Assembly (NCBI GenBank): GCA_015232465.1
Contig: JADFZO010000012.1
Location: 1 to 51,175 of the forward strand
DNA from: Desulfamplus sp.
Lineage (GTDB): Bacteria; Desulfobacterota; Desulfobacteria; Desulfobacterales; Desulfobacteraceae
Reading direction: 5' to 3'
DNA: 51,175 bases
The position numbers were made by a program, and so were the translations under genes. Within the stretch, counting starts at the first letter, position 1; each line of letters begins with the position of its first letter. Positions 18,155 through 26,421 of this stretch are shown one piece after another. Under the pieces are notes generated by a model. The model had not been told where the DNA came from. It did no database searches and saw only the letters and a program-made list of their open reading frames with translations.

Positions 18155-18628
18155 ATGAAGCAGAAGTTTATATTTAAAATTGATAAAGCAGAAAATATTT
18201 TAAAATTATCAGAGGCAGCAGAGGCAGACGCAGGCACATTTATACATGTCCATCAAGAGAGTTATGATCTGCAAGAGATGATAAAGGCAGCCCAACATGG
18301 TCAATCCTCTTTTATTGAAAAGATGAGACGGCGTAACCTCTTTCCTCCGTTTGACTTGGCAGTTAAACTTTTTGAGGCTGCCCGTGATATGTTCAATAAT
18401 GGCTCATTAGATGAGACAACAGTTGAGTATGAAGATATTGATGGATTGCCATTATCAGATGAGGCTATCCATTATGCCCATCTAACTGATGATGAGGACG
18501 AGGTTGAGATAGATGAGCTTTTAAAAGATGATCCTGATGATTTGAGCGAAGATGACATAAAAGAGATTGACTCTGATGATGATACGCCAAGATTTGAGAC
18601 AGATGATGACTCTGAGCTTGAAAATTAA
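18155..18628 (+). CDS. Unrecognised acidic protein
   Basis: 157 residues; I do not recognise the family. The N-terminal about 95 residues look folded, with KFIFKIDKAENILKLSEAAE, a segment FIHVHQESYDLQEM and an amphipathic part FIEKMRRRNLFPPFDLAVKL. The last about 45 residues are a strongly acidic tail (for example DDEDEVEIDELLKDDPDDL) that is probably disordered. There is no signal peptide or membrane segment. A good ribosome binding site (GGAGATAAG) precedes the ATG. It is 27 bases before argS on the same strand, so it may be in the argS operon. Codon use looks like that of its neighbours, so it is probably a real lineage-specific gene. Confidence 0.75.
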   Translation: MKQKFIFKIDKAENILKLSEAAEADAGTFIHVHQESYDLQEMIKAAQHGQSSFIEKMRRRNLFPPFDLAVKLFEAARDMFNNGSLDETTVEYEDIDGLPLSDEAIHYAHLTDDEDEVEIDELLKDDPDDLSEDDIKEIDSDDDTPRFETDDDSELEN

Positions 18629-18655
18629 TATTAATTTGAGAAACTAAAATATATT

Positions 18656-20344
18656 ATGAAAAGTTTAATTAAAGATATAATCATCAATGCTGCTGATTTT
18701 GCATTTAAAAATGGGCTTTTACCATCTGATTTTAAGCCAGATATGGATATTGAGGCGCCTCGCCATGCAAATCATGGTGATTTTTCAACCAATTTTGCAA
18801 TGGTATCAGCATCTGTCCAAAAAATGGCTCCAAGAAAAATTGCAGAGGTTATTGTCTCAGCTATTGATGTTAAAAAGATTGATATTTTAGAAAAGATAGA
18901 GATTGCAGGACCTGGATTTATAAACTTTTTTCTTGCACCAACTGCATGGTATCCATTTATTAAAATGATCCATGATGATGGTGAAAATTTTGGAAGATCA
19001 GATATTGGCTCTAATAAAAAGGTTCAGGTTGAGTTTGTAAGTGCAAATCCAACTGGACCTCTTCACATTGGTCATGGGCGTGGTGCTGCTGTTGGCGATG
19101 CTGTTGGCAATATCCTTGCTTTTAGTGGTTTTGATGTCCAAAAAGAGTATTACATCAACGATTCAGGCAGGCAGATACGGACACTTGGACTCTCTGTCTG
19201 GCTTAGATTATCTCAGCTTCTTGGCAATCAGATCGATTTTCCTGATGATTGCTATCAAGGCGATTACATTATTGATATTGCAAAAGAGATTAACAGCAAA
19301 ATGGGCGATTTGATTGCACAAAAATCAGAGGCTGAAGCTGTTGATATTTGTGCAAAGTATGCTGCTGATAAAATTTTGCAGGAGATTAAAGATGATCTTG
19401 TAGGTTTTGGCGTTGAGTTTGACAGGTGGTTTAGCGAACAGAGCCTTTATGATTCAGGGAAAGTGCAAGATGCAATCAACACCTTTCAAGATAAAGGTGT
19501 TATATATCAAAAAGATGGTGCACTCTGGTTTAGCACAGAGTCTTTTGGAGATGAAAAGGATAGGGTGGTTGTGCGAAACAATGGTCTTACAACCTACTTT
19601 GCATCAGATATAGCCTATCACAAAGATAAATTTGATCGAGGATTTGATAGAGTTATAGATGTTTGGGGGGCAGATCACCATGGATATATAAATCGAATTA
19701 ACGCTGCAATTGAGGCATCAGGCAGGAAAAAAGAGCAGTTTAGCGTTATCTTGGTTCAACTGGTCAACCTTTTAAGGGGTGGTCAGCCAGTTGCAATGTC
19801 AACCCGATCGGGTGAGTTTGTAACTCTTAAAGAGATTGTTGATGAGGTTGGAAAAGATGCTGCCAGATTTATCTTTCTTAGCAGAAGTTATGAGAGTGGT
19901 CTTGATTTTGACTTAGAGGTTGCAAAACAGCAGACTGCTGAAAATCCTGTCTATTATGTCCAGTATGTCCATGCAAGGATTTCTGGAATTGTAGCAAAGG
20001 CATCTGAAGCTGGGATAATCTCTGATCAGGCTAAACTCTCTTTAGCTGCAAAGTCGCAAAATAGCCTTGAGTTGCTTAAAGAGGCTGAGGAGCTAAATCT
20101 AATCAAACTTCTTGCATCATTTCCCGAAGTTGTCCAAAAGAGTGCAGCAGCACTTCACCCGCACTTTATATTTACCTATTTGACATCTTTAGCCTCTGCA
20201 TTTCACGGATATTATAACCACTACAAGGTGATTACAGAAGATGAAGATTTGACAATCTCAAGGCTATGTTTAGTCTCATCTGTTAAACAGGTGATCAAAA
20301 ATGGTTTGACACTTCTTGGTGTTTCTGCTCCAGAGAGGATGTAA
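18656..20344 (+). CDS. argS: Arginyl-tRNA synthetase
   Basis: 562 residues, class Ia synthetase. The HIGH motif is at 137-140 in [20 protein letters not shown]. The second signature is [17 protein letters not shown], the ArgRS form that often lacks the first KMSK Lys. [17 protein letters not shown] and the N-terminal Add-1 domain (residues 1-105) with [13 protein letters not shown] are present. The C-terminal DALR-type anticodon-binding domain ends the protein. It charges tRNA-Arg and requires tRNA for arginine activation. It is followed 4 bases later by a SPOR-domain gene and then gatC-gatA, forming a translation-related cluster. Confidence 0.97.
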   Translation: MKSLIKDIIINAADFAFKNGLLPSDFKPDMDIEAPRHANHGDFSTNFAMVSASVQKMAPRKIAEVIVSAIDVKKIDILEKIEIAGPGFINFFLAPTAWYPFIKMIHDDGENFGRSDIGSNKKVQVEFVSANPTGPLHIGHGRGAAVGDAVGNILAFSGFDVQKEYYINDSGRQIRTLGLSVWLRLSQLLGNQIDFPDDCYQGDYIIDIAKEINSKMGDLIAQKSEAEAVDICAKYAADKILQEIKDDLVGFGVEFDRWFSEQSLYDSGKVQDAINTFQDKGVIYQKDGALWFSTESFGDEKDRVVVRNNGLTTYFASDIAYHKDKFDRGFDRVIDVWGADHHGYINRINAAIEASGRKKEQFSVILVQLVNLLRGGQPVAMSTRSGEFVTLKEIVDEVGKDAARFIFLSRSYESGLDFDLEVAKQQTAENPVYYVQYVHARISGIVAKASEAGIISDQAKLSLAAKSQNSLELLKEAEELNLIKLLASFPEVVQKSAAALHPHFIFTYLTSLASAFHGYYNHYKVITEDEDLTISRLCLVSSVKQVIKNGLTLLGVSAPERM

Positions 20345-20348
20345 GGCT

Positions 20349-21131
20349 GTGTCTTTTATAAAGGGGCTTTTGAAATATTCTGGTCTGTTAATGTTGAGCG
20401 GCTGGATGTTTTTCATGGGGGTAATTGTAGGGCGTGGAACTGCCCCTGTGGAGTTTGATACTGGCTGGTTTCAAGAGAGGCTTGCAGTCATTTTTGAGGA
20501 GGCTGATATAACGCAGCAAGAGGTTGTGAAAGAGGAAAAACCTGAGCTTGACTTTTACGCAGCACTTCAAAAGAGCGATCTTAAAGAGGATTACGATATT
20601 AAGATTAAGAGCCCCTCTGATTCTAAAAGTGCCAAAGATGCAAAAATTTTATCATCATCAGAGGTTATAAGTTTAGATGTTGCATCAGGCGATCTGCAAG
20701 CCCCTTTGAAAAAGAGCAGAAAATCAATGTCAAAAGCAGGGTCAAAAGCAGAAGGAGCCAAACAGCAGATTGAACAGGTTGCCTCAGCCTCTTCAGATGT
20801 TGAATCAGCTTTAAAATCTGATTTGATTTCATATAATCAGGTCGCCCCTCAGTTGCCAGAGGCTCAAAGCGAACCAGTAAAAGCCTATGCTGATACGCTC
20901 TATTCATACACCATTCAGATAGCCTCGTTCAACAGTGAGGCTGATGCTGATACCCACATCGCCAAACTTTCTGAAAAGGGGCACTCTGCCTATAAAAGCA
21001 GTGGTTTAGTTGGTGATAAGACTTGGTATAGAATCAGAATAGGAAATTTTAACAACATAACAGAGGCAAAAGAGAGCCTTAAAAAACTTGAGGCAGGCGG
21101 AATAAATGGACTTATTATTCAAAAAGAGTAG
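20349..21131 (+). CDS. SPOR-domain envelope protein
   Basis: From GTG 20349, directly after the argS stop, the protein has 260 residues. A single N-terminal membrane segment (about residues 9-28, LLMLSGWMFFMGVIVG) is followed by a charged, low-complexity linker of about 150 residues. The C-terminal SPOR domain (about 187-260) has YTIQIASFNSEADADTHIAKL and WYRIRIGNFNNITEAKE, split here to stay short. SPOR domains bind denuded peptidoglycan at the septum, so a role in division or cell-wall remodelling is likely. The start is uncertain: an in-frame TTG or ATG-like start upstream at 20316 would overlap argS. Confidence 0.85.
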   Translation: MSFIKGLLKYSGLLMLSGWMFFMGVIVGRGTAPVEFDTGWFQERLAVIFEEADITQQEVVKEEKPELDFYAALQKSDLKEDYDIKIKSPSDSKSAKDAKILSSSEVISLDVASGDLQAPLKKSRKSMSKAGSKAEGAKQQIEQVASASSDVESALKSDLISYNQVAPQLPEAQSEPVKAYADTLYSYTIQIASFNSEADADTHIAKLSEKGHSAYKSSGLVGDKTWYRIRIGNFNNITEAKESLKKLEAGGINGLIIQKE

Positions 21132-21137
21132 GTTTAT

Positions 21138-21425
21138 ATGAAAATTACACAAAAAGATGTTGAATATATCGCCCACCTTTCAAGACTTGAGGTGGACGAA
21201 ACATTGGTTGATAAATTTGCAGAGCAGATAAGCAGTATCCTTCAATATATTGATAAGCTAAAAGATGCTGATGTCTCTGGTGCTGCTTTAATGGCTGGTG
21301 CTGCTTTAGAGAACAATGTTTTTAGGCAAGATGAGGTTAAAGCTTCACCTGGACCTGATGTAACTCTTTCTAATGCTCCTGAGCGGCACGAAGATTTTTA
21401 CATGGTTCCACGGGTTGTTGGATAG
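21138..21425 (+). CDS. gatC: Asp/Glu-tRNA amidotransferase subunit C
   Basis: 95 residues. The family opening KITQKDVEYIAHLSRLEVDE, the middle ILQYIDKLKDADVSG and the end NAPERHEDFYMVPRVVG are all typical GatC. The protein wraps around GatA and GatB and stabilises the complex that converts Glu-tRNA(Gln) and Asp-tRNA(Asn) to the amide forms. It starts 6 bases after the SPOR gene and is followed by gatA; gatB is not in this window. Residues ALMAGAALE form a small internal near-repeat in the linker. Confidence 0.95.
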   Translation: MKITQKDVEYIAHLSRLEVDETLVDKFAEQISSILQYIDKLKDADVSGAALMAGAALENNVFRQDEVKASPGPDVTLSNAPERHEDFYMVPRVVG

Positions 21426-21493
21426 ATTTTGTAAATATTACTTTTTAAGATCACAGGCAGTTGAAATATTTAAAAATAACGGTGGGTTATAAA

Positions 21494-22972
21494 ATGGATT
21501 TACATGAGTTGACCATAGAGCAGGCAAAAAAGGGGCTTGAAAAAAAAGAGTTCTCATCAGTTGATCTTGTTAATGCCATGCTTGATAGAATAGATAGATT
21601 AGATGGCGATATTGGGGCATTCATAACAGTGGATAGAGATGGTGCACAAAATAGAGCTAAAGAGGCTGACATACGTATTTCAAATGGCGAGGCTTCTAAG
21701 CTGCCTCTTCTTGGTATTCCGCTTGCCCTTAAAGATCTGCTATGCACAAAAGGGGTAAAGACAACTTGCGCCTCAAAAATTTTAGAGAACTTTGTGCCTC
21801 AATATGATGCAACAGTTGTCTCTATGCTTAAAGATGCTGGTGCAGTTATAGTTGGAAAAACCAACTTAGATGAGTTTGCAATGGGATCATCAACTGAAAA
21901 TTCAGGCTTTCATATCACTAAAAATCCATGGAACAAAGAGCATGTTCCTGGAGGCTCAAGCGGAGGTTCTGCTGCTGCTGTTGCTGCAAGAATGTGCACT
22001 GCTGCACTTGGAACTGATACTGGAGGCTCAATTCGTCAACCTGCATCTCACTGTGGCGTGGTTGGAATTAAGCCAACCTATGGGCGTGTATCTCGTTATG
22101 GACTTGTCTCCTACGCATCATCTTTGGATCAGATTGGTCCAATAACAAAAGATGTAACTGACAGTGCTATTTTGTTAAACGTAATTTGTGGGCATGACCC
22201 ATTAGACTCAACATCAGCAAATATAGAGACCCCTGATTTTACACAAGCCATAACTAAATTTAAAACAGATGGCTTAAAGGGTATGAAGGCTGGGATTCCA
22301 AAGGAGTTTTTATCTCTAAAAGGGCTTGATCCAGATGTTGAGGCAGCATTTAATAACTCAAAGAAAATTTTACAAAATCTTGGGGTTGAGATGATCGAGG
22401 TCTCCTTGCCTCAAACTGATTATGCTGTTGCAGCTTACTATGTTATTGCACCATCTGAGGCAAGTTCAAATTTGGCAAGATTTGATGGCGTGAGATACGG
22501 TTTTAGAGATAGATCAGCAGATAATATTATTGATATGTATAAAAAGACAAAATCTAAAGGGTTTGGTGCTGAGGTTCAACGCCGTATAATAACAGGCACT
22601 TATGCTCTATCTGCTGGATATTATGATGCCTATTACGGACGTGCAACAAGGGTGCGAGCCATGATACGAGATGATTTTGATCGAGCATTTGAGAGCTGCG
22701 ATCTTATAATCTCTCCAGTTGCCCCAACTCCTGCATTTAAGATTGGAGAAAATGTTGATGATCCTTTGACCATGTATTTGACCGATATTTTTACCCTCTC
22801 AACCAACATGGCAGGACTTCCTGGAATCTCTGTCCCCTGTTCAATCTCATCAAACGGGCTTCCAATTGGGTTGCAGATTATGGCAAAGAGGTTTGACGAG
22901 ATTTCACTTATCAAAGCTGGATACGGTTTTGAGCAGTCGCTTGGATTAAAAGAGCGATTTCCAAATATTTAA
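21494..22972 (+). CDS. gatA: Asp/Glu-tRNA amidotransferase subunit A
   Basis: The ATG at 21494, behind GGTGGG, gives 492 residues, the normal GatA length. An upstream TTG at 21461 is less likely. The amidase-signature triad is visible: Lys 80 in LALKDLLCTKG, Ser 155 in PGGSSGGSAAAVAA and Ser 179 in GTDTGGSIRQPASHCGVVG. The enzyme hydrolyses glutamine and channels ammonia to GatB. It is coded 68 bases after gatC. Together with argS and the SPOR gene it makes a compact + strand cluster. Confidence 0.97.
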   Translation: MDLHELTIEQAKKGLEKKEFSSVDLVNAMLDRIDRLDGDIGAFITVDRDGAQNRAKEADIRISNGEASKLPLLGIPLALKDLLCTKGVKTTCASKILENFVPQYDATVVSMLKDAGAVIVGKTNLDEFAMGSSTENSGFHITKNPWNKEHVPGGSSGGSAAAVAARMCTAALGTDTGGSIRQPASHCGVVGIKPTYGRVSRYGLVSYASSLDQIGPITKDVTDSAILLNVICGHDPLDSTSANIETPDFTQAITKFKTDGLKGMKAGIPKEFLSLKGLDPDVEAAFNNSKKILQNLGVEMIEVSLPQTDYAVAAYYVIAPSEASSNLARFDGVRYGFRDRSADNIIDMYKKTKSKGFGAEVQRRIITGTYALSAGYYDAYYGRATRVRAMIRDDFDRAFESCDLIISPVAPTPAFKIGENVDDPLTMYLTDIFTLSTNMAGLPGISVPCSISSNGLPIGLQIMAKRFDEISLIKAGYGFEQSLGLKERFPNI

Positions 22973-23005
22973 ATTGCACAACAATTTTAAGGAGATTAAA
23001 ACAAT

Positions 23006-23194
23006 ATGAGCACAATCTGTCCACAAGGCGAAAATTTACGAAAAGCGATTCAATGGATTTCCCAAGCAAGGCAGGATAAACCAGATCAAAATGGTGTGAT
23101 GCTTGCTGAACAGGCTGCTATACAGTTTGATCTAAGCCCTGATGACTCTGAATTTTTGCTAAGATTTGTAAAAGAGCTGCCTACTAATAAATAG
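23006..23194 (+). CDS. Small conserved-looking protein between gatA and mutL
   Basis: 62 residues beginning MSTICPQGENLRKAIQWISQ and ending FLLRFVKELPTNK. It is predicted to be soluble and helical, without membrane segment; a single Cys lies at residue 5. A clear AAGGAG precedes the ATG, and spacing to gatA (33 bases) and mutL (66 bases) suggests it is in the same transcript. I recall similar small proteins in other Desulfobacterota but cannot name a family or function. Confidence 0.7.
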   Translation: MSTICPQGENLRKAIQWISQARQDKPDQNGVMLAEQAAIQFDLSPDDSEFLLRFVKELPTNK

Positions 23195-23260
23195 GTTTTT
23201 TGCTAAATTAGGTCTTATGTAATATTTTGGGCGTAAAATATAGGGTGGTGAGGATTTATC

Positions 23261-25156
23261 ATGCCAGAAGTTAGGATACTCCCTGAAATAATAGCCAACA
23301 AGATCGCTGCTGGAGAGGTGGTTGAGCGTCCTGCATCTGTTGTAAAGGAGTTGGTAGAGAACTCACTTGATGCAGGGGCAAAACATATAACTGTTGAGGT
23401 TCAAAATGGGGGAAGCGATCTTATAAGGGTCTCTGACGATGGTTATGGAATGTCTAAGCAAGATGCTCTTCTTGCTCTCCAAAGATATGCTACAAGTAAA
23501 ATCGCAAGTGATGACGATCTCTTTTCAATCAACACATTTGGATTTCGTGGTGAGGCTCTGCCATCTATTGCCTCTGTCTCTCAATTTAGCTTAACCACAA
23601 AAGATGCAGAGTCTCAATCAGCCACCAAAATTGATATAAATGGCGGAAAGGTGGTTAATATCTCAGAAGCTGGTGCACCAATTGGCACTATGATTGAGGT
23701 CAAAAATCTCTACTTTAACACCCCAGCTCGAAGAAAATTTCTAAAAACAGTCAATACTGAGATGGGTCATATTGCAGATACACTATCTGCTTTTGCACTT
23801 TGTGCCCCAAATGTGCAGTTTCGGCTAATCCACAACGGTCGCAATGTAAAGCACTTTTCTATATCTGACGATCTCTTGTCGCGTGTTGGCATGGTTTTAA
23901 ATATTGATAATCTAAATTATCTCTACCCATTGGAGTCAGCTAACACTATTAAAAACAGCAGAGATATAGAAATAAGCGGGTATATCTCAAGTCCTGATAT
24001 TTTCAAAAACTCCTCATCAAATATCCTTATTTTTGTAAACAGACGGCTAATTTCAGATAGAGCCATTTTATCAGCAGTATTAAAAGGCTATAAAGAGAGG
24101 CTTGTAAAGGGTCAGTTTCCAATGGCTGTCTTGTTTATTGAGGTTGCATTTGATCAGGTTGATGTTAATGTCCACCCTGCAAAACTTCAAGTCAGATTTG
24201 CAAACCAGAGCTTAGTTTTTGGCTCTGTTGCCAATGCTGTTCATAATGCTCTTTATATCGCTGATTCTTCTTTATCTTCTTCTGTTATCTATCAAGAGCA
24301 TAAAGAAAAAGAGAAGATACCTCAAATCCATGAGTCCTTAAATTTTACCCAAGCTATAGAAAGAGATATTGAATTTTCAGAACCAAAATTTCAATATATC
24401 CCCCCTGACGAGCCTAAAATATTAAATATAAATCCAAATTCAAAACAAGCTATTAAGCAGCCTATCTACGTTAATTGTCAAACCTCAAAAAAGATAGGCG
24501 ATATTCGTATAATTGGGCAATTTAAAGATAGCTACATAGTTGCAGAATCAATAGGTCAATCTGATCCTAATCAGTTAAATCAATCTTATCCTCAATTAAT
24601 TTTAATCGATCAGCACGCTGCACATGAAAGGGTTGTTTACGAAAAACTCAAAAAGAGATCAGAGGGGTTTAAGCCCCCTTCCCAAGATTTGATAGTTCCA
24701 GTGGCTATTGAGCTTAACCATAAAGAGATGGCAACACTTGAAGGGTTAATTCCCCAACTTGCAACCTTAGGCATTGAGATTGAGCACTTTGGAGGCACAA
24801 CATTTATCGTAAAATCTGTGCCAGCAATCTTAGGCGAGAGATCAATCAAAGAGATCATTTGCGATATTGTTGATATGGCAATGGTTGAGGTCTCTGAGGC
24901 AAGTTATAAAATGGGGGCTGATATTGGCAAAGAGAGCGTTTTTGATCAAAATAGAGATTGGCTTGATAAAATACTAATAACAATGGCGTGTCATAGTGCT
25001 GTTAGGGCAAATCATCAACTTAATCAAAAAGAGATGGAGCAGTTGATAGTAGAGCTTGATCAGTGCGATAACCCCTACAACTGCCCGCACGGGCGACCTA
25101 CTATTATTTCGTTTAGTGAGCAAGAGCTTAAAAAGAGATTTAAACGAATAGTGTAG
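23261..25156 (+). CDS. mutL: DNA mismatch repair protein MutL (endonuclease type)
   Basis: 631 residues. The N-terminal GHKL ATPase has IANKIAAGEVVERPASVVKE, ENSLDAGA, VSDDGYGMS and TFGFRGEALPSIASVS. The C-terminal domain carries the nicking-endonuclease motif DQHAAHERVVYE (near residue 450), matching DQHA(x)2E(x)4E, plus ACHSAVRA and CPHGRP. That means this MutL should cut DNA itself, as in bacteria without MutH. The linker (about 340-410) is variable. GGTGGTGAGG precedes the ATG. No mutS lies in the window. Confidence 0.97.
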   Translation: MPEVRILPEIIANKIAAGEVVERPASVVKELVENSLDAGAKHITVEVQNGGSDLIRVSDDGYGMSKQDALLALQRYATSKIASDDDLFSINTFGFRGEALPSIASVSQFSLTTKDAESQSATKIDINGGKVVNISEAGAPIGTMIEVKNLYFNTPARRKFLKTVNTEMGHIADTLSAFALCAPNVQFRLIHNGRNVKHFSISDDLLSRVGMVLNIDNLNYLYPLESANTIKNSRDIEISGYISSPDIFKNSSSNILIFVNRRLISDRAILSAVLKGYKERLVKGQFPMAVLFIEVAFDQVDVNVHPAKLQVRFANQSLVFGSVANAVHNALYIADSSLSSSVIYQEHKEKEKIPQIHESLNFTQAIERDIEFSEPKFQYIPPDEPKILNINPNSKQAIKQPIYVNCQTSKKIGDIRIIGQFKDSYIVAESIGQSDPNQLNQSYPQLILIDQHAAHERVVYEKLKKRSEGFKPPSQDLIVPVAIELNHKEMATLEGLIPQLATLGIEIEHFGGTTFIVKSVPAILGERSIKEIICDIVDMAMVEVSEASYKMGADIGKESVFDQNRDWLDKILITMACHSAVRANHQLNQKEMEQLIVELDQCDNPYNCPHGRPTIISFSEQELKKRFKRIV

Positions 25157-25206
25157 GTTTTATATAAATAGGCTTTAAACCAACCAACAACAAAGGAGAA
25201 AAATCA

Positions 25207-26286
25207 GTGAAAAGACGCGAATTTATCAAAAAAGCAGGTGCAGGTGCATTGGCTGCTGGTGCAGCAATGGGAGCAGTTCCAGCAATGGCAGCAAAACCTA
25301 TTATGTGGAAGATGGTAACAACGTGGCCTCCCCATTTTCCAATACTTGGAGAGGGTGCTGATTATATTGGCAAACTTGTAGAGGAGATGAGCGGCGGGCG
25401 ATTTAAGATTTCTGTTTATGGTGGCGGTGAGTTGGTGCCACCAATGGGAGTTTTTGATGCTGTAAGTCAAGGAACTGTTGAGATGGGTCATGGTGCAGCA
25501 TACTACTGGTCAGGCAAAGCTCCAGCAGCCCAATTTTTTGCAGCAGTGCCATTTGGATTTAATGCCCAATCTCAAAACTCATGGGTTACATCTGGTGGAG
25601 GTTTGGAGTTGTGGGAGGAAATTTATAGACCATTTAATCTAAAACCCTATCTTGGCGGTAACACTGGCGTTCAGATGGGAGGCTGGTTTAATAAAGAGAT
25701 CAACAGCGTTGAAGATTTAAAAGGTCTCAAAATGAGGATTCCTGGTCTTGGCGGGCAGGTTCTTGCAAAGGCTGGCGGAAATGCGATTCTTGTGGCTGCT
25801 GGCGAAATCTACACCAATCTTGAAAGAGGTGTAATTGATGCAACTGAGTGGGTAGGACCGTTCCACGATTTAACAATCGGGCTTCATAAGGTTGCAAAAT
25901 TTTACTACTATCCAGGTTGGCATGAGCCTGGAACCACTCTTGAGGCTATGGTCAATATCTCAGCTTACGAAAAACTTCCACCTGATTTACAGGCAATCTT
26001 AGATACAGCAATTGCAAGGGCAAACAGCTTGATGCTTGCACAGTTTGAGGCAAGAAATAATGATGCACTAAATGAGCTTATTACAAAGCACAAAGTTCAG
26101 CTAAGAAAATTCCCTGATGATGTTTTAAAACAGCTCAAAATTTATGCAGGTGAAGTGCTTGAAGAGATGGCAGCAAAAGACCCGTTGAGCAAAAAAGTTT
26201 ATGATTCATTTAAAAATTTTAGATCAAAGATTTATGAGTGGAACAAAACAAGTGAAGAGCCATATCAGCAGTTTAAATATATTTAA
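25207..26286 (+). CDS. dctP: TRAP transporter substrate-binding protein, Tat-exported (DctP/TakP-like)
   Basis: 359 residues from a GTG start behind AAAGGAG. The N terminus MKRREFIKKAGAGALAAG has a twin-arginine motif (Arg 3, Arg 4) and a hydrophobic stretch ending AMA, so export by Tat is likely. The mature part matches DctP7/TakP-type binding proteins: VEEMSGGRFKISVYGGGELV, DLKGLKMRIPGLGGQVL with the conserved Arg, EIYTNLERGVIDATEWVGP and GWHEPGTTLEAMVN. Relatives of this type bind 2-oxo acids or similar carboxylates; the ligand here is inferred. The membrane subunits lie 3.3 kb away on the opposite strand, beyond a restriction gene. Confidence 0.92.
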   Translation: MKRREFIKKAGAGALAAGAAMGAVPAMAAKPIMWKMVTTWPPHFPILGEGADYIGKLVEEMSGGRFKISVYGGGELVPPMGVFDAVSQGTVEMGHGAAYYWSGKAPAAQFFAAVPFGFNAQSQNSWVTSGGGLELWEEIYRPFNLKPYLGGNTGVQMGGWFNKEINSVEDLKGLKMRIPGLGGQVLAKAGGNAILVAAGEIYTNLERGVIDATEWVGPFHDLTIGLHKVAKFYYYPGWHEPGTTLEAMVNISAYEKLPPDLQAILDTAIARANSLMLAQFEARNNDALNELITKHKVQLRKFPDDVLKQLKIYAGEVLEEMAAKDPLSKKVYDSFKNFRSKIYEWNKTSEEPYQQFKYI

Positions 26287-26324
26287 TCTCTTGTAACTAT
26301 CTCGATTAATTTAAAAATCATGTA

Positions 26325-26364
26325 GGGGTGTAGCGTGCTACACCCCATTACCCATTACCCATTA
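26325..26364. repeat. Hairpin fused to tandem heptamer repeat
   Basis: A perfect 10-bp inverted repeat (arms 26325-26334 and 26337-26346, two-base loop) runs directly into three tandem copies of CCCATTA (26344-26364). It lies between the convergent ends of dctP and the type IIG gene. There is no T run, so it is not a standard terminator. It looks like a small interspersed repeat; no second copy was noticed in this window. Confidence 0.6.
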
Positions 26365-26421
26365 CACCTGTAAAAGTACTATTAAGAAAAACGCTTTATA
26401 GCAAACAAAAGAGCCAAATTA

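Noticed and set aside
19760-19830. Missing first Lys in the argS KMSK-type motif (AMSTR) as a sign of an inactive enzyme
   Set aside because: Many arginyl-tRNA synthetases naturally lack that Lys; the other motifs are normal.
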